A DNA stretch of 64,000 bases from Pholiota molesta (Eukaryota; Basidiomycota; Agaricomycetes; Agaricales; Strophariaceae): positions 1 to 64,000 of the forward strand of contig JACGCK010000208.1 of NCBI GenBank assembly GCA_014925825.1. The letters are read 5' to 3'. Shown here one piece after another: positions 1-10,310 of the stretch. The position numbers and the translations under genes were made by a program. Below the pieces are notes generated by a model. It had not been told where the DNA came from. It saw nothing but the letters and a program-made list of their open reading frames with translations, and did no database searches. Numbering within the stretch: the stretch's first letter is position 1; every line of letters starts with the position of its first letter.

Positions 1-39
1 TGTACAGGCATGTATTTCTTTTTCCTTTGGTGTTCTGGG

Positions 40-598
40 TAGGGCTGCGTAAAAAACCTCCCCACCCTTTTTTACCGGTAATTTACTAGCAAAAAATCTC
101 GGCCCCTCCAGAAGGGGTGTAATTTACGGTAAATTACTGGTAAATTACCTCTTCACGTGATTTTTCGCCCCCCAAACGTGATTTACGGTTTCATTGGGTG
201 GTGCCGGAATGCCGTGCTTATGTGAGGGGCGATCAAGCCCTCGGATCATGCCGCCTGCTCCGGCACACGCTAATTTTGGACGCGCGGCGCTTGCGCGTGT
301 GCGCTGGCACCTTTTTAGCGGGTGTGCACGCACGCGCTGGGGTTTGCTGGACCTGGGAATGAGATGGAAGACCCTCTGCCATTTCAATATTTCTTCTGAG
401 GGTAGAACCTCATAGACACCACTGTAACAGATATATGAATTGAATTTATGATGTCCCTGCTGTGCACCGTGGCACGTGACTTATATCTGTGGTAAATTAC
501 CTACCAGATCCCAAGGCGGTAAATTACTGGTAAATTACTGGTAAATTACCGGTAAAAAACCTCGAGGTAAAAAACTTCGAGTTTTTTACGCAGCCTTA
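40..598. mobile_element. hAT-type non-autonomous transposon (MITE), 559 bp
   Basis: The ends are terminal inverted repeats: the left begins TAGGGCTGCGTAAAAAAC and the right end, read in reverse complement, begins TAAGGCTGCGTAAAAAAC. Both sides are flanked by the same 8-bp word GTTCTGGG (32-39 and 599-606), a perfect target-site duplication. An 8-bp duplication and a TIR starting TAGGG are typical of hAT transposons. Subterminal blocks of the repeated word GGTAAATTACT occur near both ends (about 130-150 and 490-555), as expected for transposase-binding repeats. No transposase frame is present, so the element is non-autonomous. The perfect duplication suggests recent insertion. Confidence 0.88.
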
Positions 599-606
599 GT
601 TCTGGG

Positions 607-1999
607 CGTGGCCTTCGGCTTGGGATGTGACGAGTGGGCGGTGATTTGACGTGTTTAGGGCGGTGGGCGATGATGTGTGTTGGGCTGGTGTAGGGCGGCT
701 GTCATTGACACGACACTCCTTTTACTTTTCATTTTGATTTCGATTTGTGTGTATCTTCTTTCCCTTGTTCTTGTCCTCGTAACGCAACCCCAAACCCCCA
801 CAACGACACGAATGCACGAATATATCCGTCCTTCCTTCCTTCCTTTCTGTATTCTTTTTTTTCCTTGATAGTACATATATGATTTTTTCTTCCTCTCAAA
901 CGAATCCTCCTTCCGGCTCTTCCTTCGAATTTATTCCTTACTGGCTGGCTTCACTGTTCCGCTGTTACTTATGCCTCTCTCCTTATTGTATGCGTTTGTT
1001 CTAGTAGCGGATATTCAAGCAGGTTTTTATGGTGGACAGATAGATAGAGCCCCTTCTCCTTCCTTCCATTATTCTTCCCTCCAAGGTCTCCGATAGCAAT
1101 ACTTTCCTTAAATTTTCGTCGCGGTGTAACACCCTCTCTCGAGCCCTGGATTACAACATACACATCCCTTTTCTCGCCTGATCTCCGTTGTAGGTGAATT
1201 GCTGTGTTGTGGCCTTTTTTATAACGCGCTCGCTGTCTTTTTTGCTACTTAGCTATGCCTCCTTCTGGGACTGTTGTTATATTGTTTCTTCCTCTCTTTA
1301 TTTGCTTTCTTCCCTTTGTCTGAGAAAATCCTGTTGATGATGATAAAAATGACGCCGGTGATGTTTTTTTTTGCTAGTATTTTACTCGTTTCCTGTTCAT
1401 TTTGATCTGTCTGTGCAATGAATTTATTCGCCCAAGCTCTTGCTCCTAGAACCTCTCCGGATGGCTGGATATACTTACTAGCATAATGCATTGCAGCCAT
1501 AAAGGCGCATGTGGTCTTTCCTTTCCGCTATCCTCTTCTCAATAATATTCTACGCACGACTTTCCTATACTTTACTTATCTATAGTTTTGGCTTTCTCTT
1601 TCTCTCTCAGAAGGCGCTATAAATTTAGTGCTTTCTGTCTTCTCATGTCTTTCCGTGTCTCCGTGCCCGCTTCTGCTTCTTTTGCGCGTGGCGATATTTG
1701 ACTTTTTGGTATTTGTGGGCACCGAGGAGCACCTTCTCGCTTTGTCGGTGCATCTTAGTCCTTGGAGCGGGGTGGAATAGCTTGTTAAAATAAAGGTGAA
1801 GGTGATGTCGTCGGTCGAAGACATAATCTGCTCCGGCCTTCAGAGTAACTCATGGACGGGTGTATATATAGGTCAAATGGGTTAGAGATGTATTCCATGT
1901 ATAGGTTGGTGGGATATCATGCAGTACTAAGGAGCATGCCTCTTTCTCTTCTTTTGCGCCGTTTTATCTTCCTCGTCTAGGTCGTCCTCGATTCTCGGC
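607..1999. other. Intergenic, no gene recognised
   Basis: AT- and pyrimidine-rich sequence downstream of HIS7. Only short frames without recognisable protein character occur on either strand. Part of it is probably the HIS7 3' UTR. Confidence 0.6.
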
Positions 2000-3739
2000 T
2001 TACTGGCGCACATTGATACCATTCGCCTTCAACAGACTCTTCACCTCCTCGATGCCCACCTCGCTCCGGTGGAAAATACCCGCCGCGAGCGCCGCCTCGA
2101 CCCCCGTCTGCGCGAACACGTCCACGAAGTGCTGCGCCGTGCCCGCCCCGCTGCTCGCCACCACCGGGATCCCCACGCTCTGCCGGATCAGGCGCACGAG
2201 GTCGACGTCGAACCCGCGCCCCGTCCCGTCGCGGTCGATGCTGTTCACCAAAATCTCGCCGGCGCCGAGCATCTCCACGCCGCGCGCGAGCTCGACGACG
2301 GACACGTCGCGCGCCTCGCGCCCGCCGGACACCGTGCACTGGTACCACCACGCGCGCCCGCGCTCGCGCACATCCGCCGCGTCCGGCGCACCGCGCACCA
2401 GCTCCGCCCTCCGCGGGTGGCCGTCGCACGCCGCGGGGTCGTCGACGTACACGCGCCGCGGGTCGATGGAGACGACGACGGCCTGGTTCCCGTACGCTTC
2501 CGCGATCTGCTCGATCGCGCTCGTGCCGTCGCGCGCGTACCCGGCGGCGCGCAGGCGCTCGACGGCGTAGACCGCCTCGGAGCCGACGGAGACCTTGTCC
2601 GCGCCCGCGCGAAAGTACGCGGCGGCGACCTCGCGCGCGGGGCGCGGCGTGCCGTCCGGGTCGACGCTGTCCTTGATCCCGCCGCCGATGGTGAGCGGGA
2701 CGAAGATGGTCTCCGCGGCGGCGCGCACGACGGCGAGCATCGGCTGGTCGCGCAGCGGCGAGTGGCGGAAGGAGGTGATGTTGAGGAGGCAGAGCTCGTC
2801 CGCGCCTTCGGCGTAGTAGCGCGCGGCGAGCGCGACGGGCTTTCCGAGGTTGCGCACTGCGCCGGCGGCTTCGACAGTGGTGGTGGTGATGGAGGGTGTG
2901 GATTTTTCGCGCACGTCGTATTGATCGCCCTTGGTCACGACGAGATCGCCTTGGTCATTCGCGCGCACGTCCATGCAGGCGACGATGCGCTTTGTCAGCT
3001 TGTGCTCGGGTGCTGGTACACGGGTGATGAGGGGGGCAGCAGGTGCATGGGTGTGCGCAGACTCGGGTTGGCGCAGCCATTCGTCAAGGAGCGCCAAGCC
3101 AGCCTTTCCTGATTTTTCAGGATGGAATTGAGTTGCAAACACGTTCCCTTTCTTGACAGATGACAAGAAGAGCTCATGACCGTACTGCGTCGTTGAATGG
3201 GCCCAGCGCATGGCCTCTGGGTAAACATCTGGTTTATACTTGGCACAGTACGAGTGGACAAAGTAATAATAGGCCGAGGTATCGACGTCCTCGCTGGCGG
3301 CTGGCGTGCTGGCGACGAGCTCGGCGGCATTCCAGCCCATGTGGGGGACCGCCTTGTCTGTGTTGTCGAAGCGCTCTATGGGACACGGGATGATGCCCAA
3401 GCCCTTGCAGGACGCTTCGGCCGAGGATTCAAAGAGGACCTGCATGCCGATGCAGATTCCAAAGTAGGGCCGCCCGGAGAGGATGTAGGCGCGCAGGGGC
3501 TCGAAGAGGCCGCGTTCATGGAGGCCGCCGATGGCTGAGGCGAAGGCGCCTACGCCGGGGAAGACGAGGGTCTGCGGAGGGAGTCAACGACTGCGGCGCA
3601 GGGAAAGAGAAGCACTGACGGTGGCCCTGTCGAAGTCCGCGGGGTCTTTGATCCACTCAAATGCGTGGCCGAGGGCGGTGAGGGAGTTGGCGAGGCTCTG
3701 GACGTTGCCTGCGCCATAGTCGAGCAGAAACAGCCCCAT
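2000..3739 (-). CDS. HIS7: Imidazole glycerol phosphate synthase, bifunctional HisH-HisF
   Basis: Converts PRFAR plus glutamine into imidazole glycerol phosphate and AICAR in histidine biosynthesis, in the cytosol. Two exons: 3620-3739 and 2000-3571, with a 48-nt intron (3572-3619); 563 aa, close to the about 550 aa of yeast His7. The N-terminal half is a class I glutamine amidotransferase (start MGLFLLDYGAGNV, nucleophile cysteine in GICIGMQ). The C-terminal half is the HisF barrel (LTIGGGIKD, SIDRDGTG, ASSGAG). The start ATG at 3739 is the first in frame and gives the conserved DYGAGN motif. The gene is divergent from the SER3-like gene across a 123-bp promoter carrying a Gcn4-type site. 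The HisF half is very GC-rich, which creates a long meaningless frame on the opposite strand. Confidence 0.97.
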
Positions 3740-3803
3740 CGTGGTCGCAGAAAGAGAGGCGAGTCACCGGATCTACGGCCCGCGCAAATTTTGGCGTGCT
3801 AAT

Positions 3804-3810
3804 TGAGTCA
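3804..3810. promoter_or_regulatory. Gcn4/Cpc1-type amino-acid control element
   Basis: TGAGTCA, the core bZIP (Gcn4/CpcA) site, lies in the 123-bp gap between the divergent HIS7 and SER3-like starts, 65 bp upstream of the HIS7 ATG and 53 bp upstream of the SER3 ATG. A one-mismatch version, CGAGTCA, lies at 3760-3766. Placement between two amino-acid biosynthesis genes supports general amino-acid control of both; binding itself is inferred. Confidence 0.6.
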
Positions 3811-3862
3811 TCGCATTTTCCCCTTAAATTCGCCATCGTCCATCCCTCCTCCCCAGTCCCCA

Positions 3863-5280
3863 ATGTCCAAGCCCCTCGCCGTCGCCGCCTCTGCGTCCCC
3901 CGCTGCCGCCACCAGCATCCACGACCGCTTCCGCGCCCACCTCGAAGGCGCCAACCTCCGCCAGCCCAAGGTCCTCCATCCCCTCGAGAACGAGGGTCTC
4001 CGTCTGCTCCTCCTCGAGAACATCAGCCAGGATGCCGTCGCCATCTTCCGCTCAGAGGGCTGGCATGTAGACCACCTGCCCAAGGCCCTCTCTGAGGACG
4101 AGCTCGTCGCCAAGATCGGCACCTATCACGCCATCGGCATTCGCAGCAAGACAAAAATTACCCAGCGCGTCCTCAAGGCTGCTACCAAGGCATGTATTCA
4201 TCGATAGCCATTCTTACCATATACTAAACTATATCATTTAGCTCCTCGTAATCGGATGCTTCTGCATCGGCACCAACCAAGTCGACCTCAAGGCCGCTGC
4301 GCAGACCGGTATCCCCGTCTTCAATTCGCCCTTCTCCAACTCGCGCTCCGTCGCTGAGCTCGTCATGTCCGAGCTCGTCGCCCTCTCGCGCCAGCTCTTC
4401 GAACGCGCCTACGAGTTGCGCACCGGCATCTGGAACAAGCAGTCCAAGGGCTGCTGGGAGATCCGCGGCAAGACCCTCGGAATCGTAGGCTACGGCCACA
4501 TTGGCGCCCAGCTCTCCGTCCTCGCCGAGGCCTTTGGCTTGCGCGTCCTTTTCCACGACGTCGTCAACATCATGCCCCTCGGCACGGCGCGCCAGGTCGA
4601 GAGCCTCGAGAAGCTCCTCCAGGAGTCCGACTTCGTCACCCTCCACGTCCCGAGTCCGAGGACACCATCAACATGATCTCCACGGAGCAGCTCGCGCAGA
4701 TGAAGAAGGGCGCGTACCTCATCAACAACGCCCGCGGCCGCGTCGTCGACATCCCCGCGCTCATCGAGGCGCTCCAGTCCAAGCACCTCGCCGGCGCCGC
4801 GATCGACGTCTTCCCCGCCGAGCCGGGCGCGAACGGTGCGCCCTTCGACGACCAGCTCAACCCGTGGGCGAGCGTCCTGCGCGCCCTCCCCAACGTGATC
4901 CTGTCGCCGCACATCGGCGGCTCGACGGAGGAGGCGCAGACAATGATCGGGCTGGAGGTCGCGCAGGCGCTGTCGCGCTACCTCGGCTACGGCTCGACCA
5001 TCGGCGCGGTCAACTTCCCGAGGTCGACCTGCGCTCGATCATGGCGGAGCAGGCGGGCCATATCCGCGTGTGCCATGTGCACAAGAACCAGCCGGGCGTG
5101 CTGAAGCTCGTCAACGAGGCGCTGTCGCCGTACAACGTCGAGAAGCAGTACTCGGACTCGAAGGGCGAGATCGCGTACCTGCTCGCGGATATCGCGGACG
5201 TCGGCGCGCGCGACCTGCCGGGCCTGAAGGACCGCATCAGCTCGACGGAGGCCAATATCATCACCCGCCTGTTGGCGTAG
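3863..5280 (+). CDS. SER3: D-3-phosphoglycerate dehydrogenase, with two apparent 1-nt deletions
   Basis: Catalyses the first step of serine synthesis (3-phosphoglycerate to 3-phosphohydroxypyruvate, NAD). Exon 1 is 3863-4189 and exon 2 is 4242-5280. The 52-nt intron uses a GC donor (AAG|GCATGT) and has a clear branch point (TACTAAAC); no GT donor keeps the conserved LLVIGCFCIGTNQ frame. Visible features are the Rossmann motif GYGHIG, the catalytic segments NARGR, FPAEP and SPHIGGSTEE, and a C-terminal ACT domain (HVHKNQPGVL). The frame breaks twice, at CCC runs 4649-4651 and 5017-5019. In both places one missing C before GAG would restore the conserved protein. The identical context and otherwise perfect conservation point to homopolymer errors in the assembly rather than a pseudogene. 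Confidence 0.9.
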
Positions 5281-5929
5281 ACGCGTAGACGCTTAGACTT
5301 CACATTCCCTACCCTCACACATCGTTTTCAACAAAATCAACCCCACGCAACAAAGTAATGTAAAAAGTATGTATGTGTATCTCCACCCTCAAAAATACCG
5401 ACAACGGACGGCTCTATTTTCTCTGTTTTTCCGGCAGTTTCGCTGCTTTCCTTTCTGTTCACGCCATCATCCATTCTCCTGCATTTCGTACTCATAGTCC
5501 CGGATCGCGCTGGCGCACTCAACTGCGCACGTCATCATCCCATTCAACTGGACCCTCTCCACGCGCTCATATCGCTTACATACTTACATCTTAGTTGCTC
5601 ATATATCTTTCGCCGTTAAACAGGGCATGGAATTGTAATCTCAAAAGTGTACAGCTTGTATTATATTAATATAATCATCCAATGCGGAATCCAGTGTGCG
5701 CGATCCTCGGGTCAGTTAGCCAAAGATTTTAAAATATGTGAGCGTGCGGTGCGGAGGGAAGCGTAAGTAAAAGTAAAGAAGTATGCAAAGGTAATGGTCA
5801 TAAGTCGGTGCAGAAGAATACAGGGGGGAAAGAGGTTGAAGCATGAATACGAACTTGACGCGAAGAGGCTGGAGAGTGGCGAGCGATATCCCACCGAAAA
5901 CGAAGCGCCGCATGAGGTGGGGGGGCGTT
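5281..5929. other. Intergenic between convergent SER3 and RAD51
   Basis: Holds the 3' ends of two converging genes. I see no gene-like frame here. The long minus-strand frames over 5712-6578 are read-through of RAD51 exons and introns. Confidence 0.6.
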
Positions 5930-7439
5930 TTACGTCTCTTCCTCGGGATCGCCAATGCCAGAGGCCAAAATGGCGAAATGCGTCTCGGACTCTGGCAGAC
6001 AAGGCGAATCGTAAATCTTGCACGACCGCGTGTTGCCTCGTGCTTTCTTCAGTTGCAGCCTGGCCATCCACGATTATCAAGTTAGTCACAAAATTCATCA
6101 CAATCGTGTCGTTCGCTAAAATAACGACGGGGGAGGTCCCCGAAAGACAAAAGAAAAATAGGGTGCAGATCGAACACATGATAAAAAAAGAACGAAAAGA
6201 GGGAATGGAGATAAAGAAAGAAAAAAGATGGAAGGACGTACCGTGTAGTTGAGGCGTGTGCCATGATGTTGCCTCCAATCGGTTTCTTTTCGTTTCCTGC
6301 GTAAGGGCCTGCAGATGCGTCGGGGTTCGACATAACCTGATTCGTGACGACAACAGCAATACCAAACTAAAGGCAAGCACATCAGATATCATATCGCTAG
6401 GCTCGAGATAACGGGATGCGTGGCTGCGATTGCTGCAGGCGAACAGTGAATCCATTACACACCTCGTCCGCGAGGCGTTGCAGGGTGCGCAAGAACTTGC
6501 CCAAATGGTTCTGGCGAGAAGAGAGCTCTCCGCGTCCGCTAAAGTCCGTACGGTACAGCGCCGTACACGAGTCCACAATCAAGAGACAGAACCTGCACAT
6601 TGAACGGTCAGCATTCTCCGCCATACGCATATATGCACCTGCCCCCTTGCACGCACCGTGACTCGGACATCAACGCGCTCGCGCTTGTCAGCAGCGCATT
6701 CTGATGGTCAGCGTTATACGCACGCGCATATGCGACGTTGTCCAGCACCTCCTCGCCGTTCAGGCCGTAGCGCTCCGCGACGGCGAGGAGACGCACGGGA
6801 CGGAAGGTGCCCTCGGTGTCGATGTACAGACACTTGCCCTCGCCGCCGCCCATGTTCACCGGCAGCTGGCACGTCACCGCAAGCGTGTGGCAGAGTTGCG
6901 ACTTTCCGGTCCTGAACTCGCCGAAGAGCTCCGTGATGGCGCCGGTTTCGATGCCACCTGCGAGTAGGAAATGGAGAGCAGCAGGGTTGAGATCTGGTAG
7001 CTGAGATGCTACAGTGAATTGAGCGTACCTCCGAGAAGGGCATCTAGCTGCTTTGACCCAGTCGTAATATGCACTAGCTCTGAGCGACGCGCATGCACCT
7101 CTGTAGCGCTTTGGAATCCTAGGGGCACGATTTTATGTGCTTGATCATCCGACCCAGATCAATATACCGCATATACACATCGACCACAAAGAAAGAGCAC
7201 CCACCCTCCGCCAGAATCTTGTCCGCCTTCTGCTCTGAGATGCCCTTGATCGTCAGGAGCATCTTCTTCGGCGTGAATGCGACAGCCTCGACCGTGTTCA
7301 GCCCGAACTCGGCGAGCTTCTTGATGTCGTTGGCGTGGATGCCTGCCTCCTGGAGCTTGTTGACGAGGAGCGGACCCGTCATCTGGAACTGCTCCTCCTC
7401 CTCTTCACCGGGCTGCTGGGACTGGGATAGTTGCGACAT
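5930..7439 (-). CDS. RAD51: RecA-family recombinase Rad51
   Basis: Forms the filament on single-stranded DNA that performs strand exchange in homologous recombination (nucleus). Six exons: 7205-7439, 7029-7139, 6657-6957, 6463-6592, 6242-6366 and 5930-6059. All phases agree and the product is 343 aa, the usual fungal size. In order it shows the N-terminal helix-hairpin-helix domain ([13 protein letters not shown]), Walker [10 protein letters not shown], the conserved [10 protein letters not shown] segment, Walker B LLIVD, the polymerisation-type stretch ASTTR and a C-terminus with [10 protein letters not shown]. It is Rad51 rather than Dmc1 because of [19 protein letters not shown] and the Rad51-like N-terminus. 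Two MluI cell-cycle boxes lie within 100 bp upstream. Confidence 0.96.
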
Positions 7440-7465
7440 GGTGGTAGTCTGATGAATAATCAGGA

Positions 7466-7539
7466 ACGCGTAGCGCGGACGCGGGCTGGTTGGTGTGCCA
7501 AAATGGCGATATTCCCACGCGAATAAAACGCGAACGCGT
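7466..7539. promoter_or_regulatory. Two MCB (MluI) boxes upstream of RAD51
   Basis: ACGCGT occurs at 7466-7471 and 7534-7539, 27 and 95 bp upstream of the RAD51 ATG, with further ACGCGA near-matches at 7517 and 7528. In yeasts MBF binds ACGCGT to drive G1/S expression of replication and repair genes including RAD51. Function here is inferred from position. Confidence 0.5.
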
Positions 7540-8010
7540 CTCCCTCACGTGTCCGTGACCGTGAAGGCGACGGCAAGCGACGGCCCGGCACTGCGCTGCA
7601 GGCTGCAGCTGCAGTCGAAATTTATCCTCACCGAGCTAACTTACAGTATCTGGGTCTTGTCTGCAAATGAATCAATGAGCAAGCGACACAGAGCTTGAGA
7701 GAAAAAAACCCAGAAGACCAAAAAAAACCCCAATATAATTCAAACTTGTCTACGAAGGGAAACACACATACTTGCACATCCGCTACAAATGCTTAAAATT
7801 TCATAACACATCCTGCTTTCCCCAACTTGCGTTGAAGCAGATTCATCCGTTCAAAACTACTGATCATTGTACCAGGCCAAATGTAATGAAAGGGCTGAAC
7901 AGCGCTAGAAGTGTTGGAAAGATCCCGATATAATGACTGGATAATATTATGAGCGATGTAAAACATACTTATGAGCAAAGAAAGCATATATAATGTACAA
8001 GGTATCAAAG
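7540..8010. other. Intergenic, RAD51 promoter side and uL4m 3' side
   Basis: The left part is GC-rich promoter sequence of RAD51; the right part is AT-rich 3' flank of the mitochondrial L4 gene. No coding frame is recognised. Confidence 0.6.
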
Positions 8011-9029
8011 CTAAGCGGAGAGTGGTTGAACAGGAGTTTGTTCAGAGGTAGAGACAGATTCAGCAAGAAGCTCGGGGGCAGGTTCGGAGATGGTAGGTTC
8101 GCTTTTCAGCAATTCAACGGGCACCACTGGGACATTCTCTTTCTTGAGTTTTTTCTCGAAGTAATCCACCGCCTTCAAGTCCAAGATGACTCTCTCCCAC
8201 TTCATGAGTTCGTAGACGTTGACTGCATCGGCGGTGGTAAGGTCGACTAAAGGGATGTTGCGGATAGCGCGTCGCAGTCCTTCGTGCACAATGGGCTCGC
8301 CAGTTACAAACAGTGTCTTGCGAAGACCGAGGAAGTCGATCTTCTTGGACAGGTATTTCGTTTTGCCATTGGGCCAGTAGAGACGAGCCATGACACCAAG
8401 TCGCTCTTCCCGAAGTTTAGCGCTCAGAGCAACACGCATGCCCATCTCGATAACCTTCCTCGGCAGCTTCGTGCTAAAGTCCCGTGGTTTAGGACCGAAA
8501 GCAATACCTCCTCCTCTCAGCATAGGACTTTGGCCATCACCCAAACGAGCTTTGCCAGAACCTTTCTGTCGGCGGATCTTGATGCCAGAACCACGCACTT
8601 CTCCGCGCGTCTTCGTGTTAGCAGAGCCCTGGCGTAATGAGTCAAGGTAATGAGTAACGCAGAGATGGAGGATGTCGCGTCGTATTGGATGTCTGAACAC
8701 AGTCGGCTCGAGAATGGCAACGCTGCCTTCCGCAGGAGGATCCCAGCGGCCACGTTTGAGAGAGGGTGTAAGGGAAAGGTAGACAGGTTCAAGAATGGGA
8801 GTTGCTGTTATTTCTTTCTAGTCAATGGTCGTTTTCCACAAGGAACTGGAATAGCATACCGGCTACAGGCACTGGAAGACGTGGCTTCACATTTACAAGG
8901 GGTCTCGTCACGCCCTTAGGAACACGGCTTTTCCGAGGTGCAGCGAAACGAGATGCCTAAGAAGCGGATAAGAATATGGCCAGTTAAAGAATAAAGGATA
9001 TTTACAGAGGAGGCGGCCTTTCGAAGCAT
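8011..9029 (-). CDS. Mitochondrial ribosomal protein uL4m (YmL6-like)
   Basis: Component of the large subunit of the mitochondrial ribosome. Three exons: 9006-9029 (24 nt), 8860-8956 and 8011-8804; phases agree; 304 aa. The start MLRKAASSASRF is basic and hydroxylated, as for a mitochondrial import sequence. The L4 core is plain: RQGSANTKTRGEV, then the loop KIRRQKGSGKARLGD, GGGIAFGPKPRD and LPRKV. The C-terminal tail (about the last 30 residues) is Ser/Glu/Pro-rich and not conserved. It is divergent from the cytosolic uS9 gene, with 288 bp between starts. The first two exons were found by splice-site reading and fit the conserved PVYLSL-PSLKRGRWDP segment. Confidence 0.9.
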
Positions 9030-9317
9030 GATGGCGAGCTCAACGTCGACGACAGCGAACTCGGTAGCCGGGCGCTCGCGGAGCAGGTGACGGTTCGGGA
9101 GAAAATTGCTTAGTCAGCGGCAGAACCGGAATGTTCCGGTTGGAACTGGGTAGTTGATCAAGCCACAGTCCAGTTTGGCCTTGCAATATTACCGGCGCTG
9201 GCCTCAACGACCTCAAGAACAAGGTAGGCGCCGCCAGTCCACATTTCCGACGGAATCTCATCCTTGTCGTTTGTTAGAATCAATTGACCCGCCCACTCGC
9301 CCGGGACTCTTCAAAAA

Positions 9318-9876
9318 ATGGCAACATCAGTCAAGGCCGTTCAGACGTTCGGCAAAAAGAAGGTGTGCTACAGTGTTTCTGAAGATAGAGAAATATCGAT
9401 TGAGTGCAGTGGCTGGTGTAGACCGCGACTGCTGTCGCCCACGCCAGGGAAGGTCGTGGCCTTATCCGCATCAACGGCTCCCCCATCAACCTCGTTCAAC
9501 CTGAGATTCTCCGCTTGAAGGTTTACGAGCCCGTCCTTGTCGCCGGCGAAGAGTCGTTCGCTCCCCTCGACATCCGTGTGCGCGTGAAGGGTGGAGGACA
9601 CACCTCGCAGGTCTACGCCATCCGCCAGGCCATCGCCAAGGCCCTCGTTGCGTACTACGCCAAGTACATCGATGCCTACAGCGCTATGGAGTTGAAGAAG
9701 AAGCTGGTCGCCTACGACCGAACACTGCTGATCGCTGACCCCAGACGGATGGAGCCCAAGAAGTTCGGTGGTCATGGTGCCCGTGCCCGCAGACAGAAGA
9801 GGTGCGTCACTTTGATCTCTGCCAATGTGCGGGCAATGCTCATAGATTTCCTCCTTACTACACTAGTTACCGTTAA
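9318..9876 (+). CDS. RPS16: 40S ribosomal protein uS9 (S16)
   Basis: Small-subunit ribosomal protein whose C-terminal tail reaches the P site. Three exons: 9318-9362, 9422-9801 and 9867-9876. The last exon is only 10 nt and supplies the terminal SYR and stop. Product 144 aa, the standard length. Conserved segments are [54 protein letters not shown], and [19 protein letters not shown] followed by [11 protein letters not shown]. Codon choice is strongly biased to C-ending codons, as for highly expressed genes. Confidence 0.97.
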
Positions 9877-10310
9877 GCGGCCCTCTCTTGTATTTTATAC
9901 ATCTGCATTATCATGTTTTCCATTCTGTTTGCCCATGCTCCTTATGCAACTTTATGAACATGCCATTCCGGTCGAATGAGGAGCCGTACTTATGCCGCGC
10001 TAACGAGAGTTTTGGTCACTTTGATGATGCTACATATTTAAATACTGATGGGCCTGGGGCATCACGTCTCCCCGGGCCCGCGTACGTAGTTCTTTTCTTC
10101 CTTATCTCGAGTCTCGACTGCAAATTGGCTGTAGTAGCTTCGAGTTGCCAGATGCTCGCGGCTCAGCTTCAAGTTTGAGGACTCTTTTGTGAAAAGCATA
10201 CTGTGACGTGATGTGACGAGCGCGGGCCGAATTTAAGGCAAGTTGAATTTAGCATGAACTAAGTAGCCAGGTTGCACATAATCACTGGCCTGCCACCTAC
10301 ATGTGTTGGC
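9877..10310. other. Intergenic between RPS16 and the BRCT gene
   Basis: 3' flank of RPS16 and promoter of the following gene. Short frames only; nothing recognisable. Confidence 0.55.

Noticed and set aside
2069..3112. Long plus-strand frame antisense to HIS7
   Set aside because: Caused by high GC at codon third positions in HIS7; Arg/Ala/His-rich without family character.
3863..5280. SER3-like gene as a pseudogene
   Set aside because: Only two 1-nt gaps in identical C runs, with every catalytic motif and the ACT domain conserved; sequencing error is the simpler reading.
5712..6578. 288-codon minus frame
   Set aside because: Reads through RAD51 exons 4-6 and introns in the wrong frames; the spliced RAD51 model explains the region.
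5930..7439. Dmc1 instead of Rad51
   Set aside because: The N-terminal domain and linker motifs are of Rad51 type.
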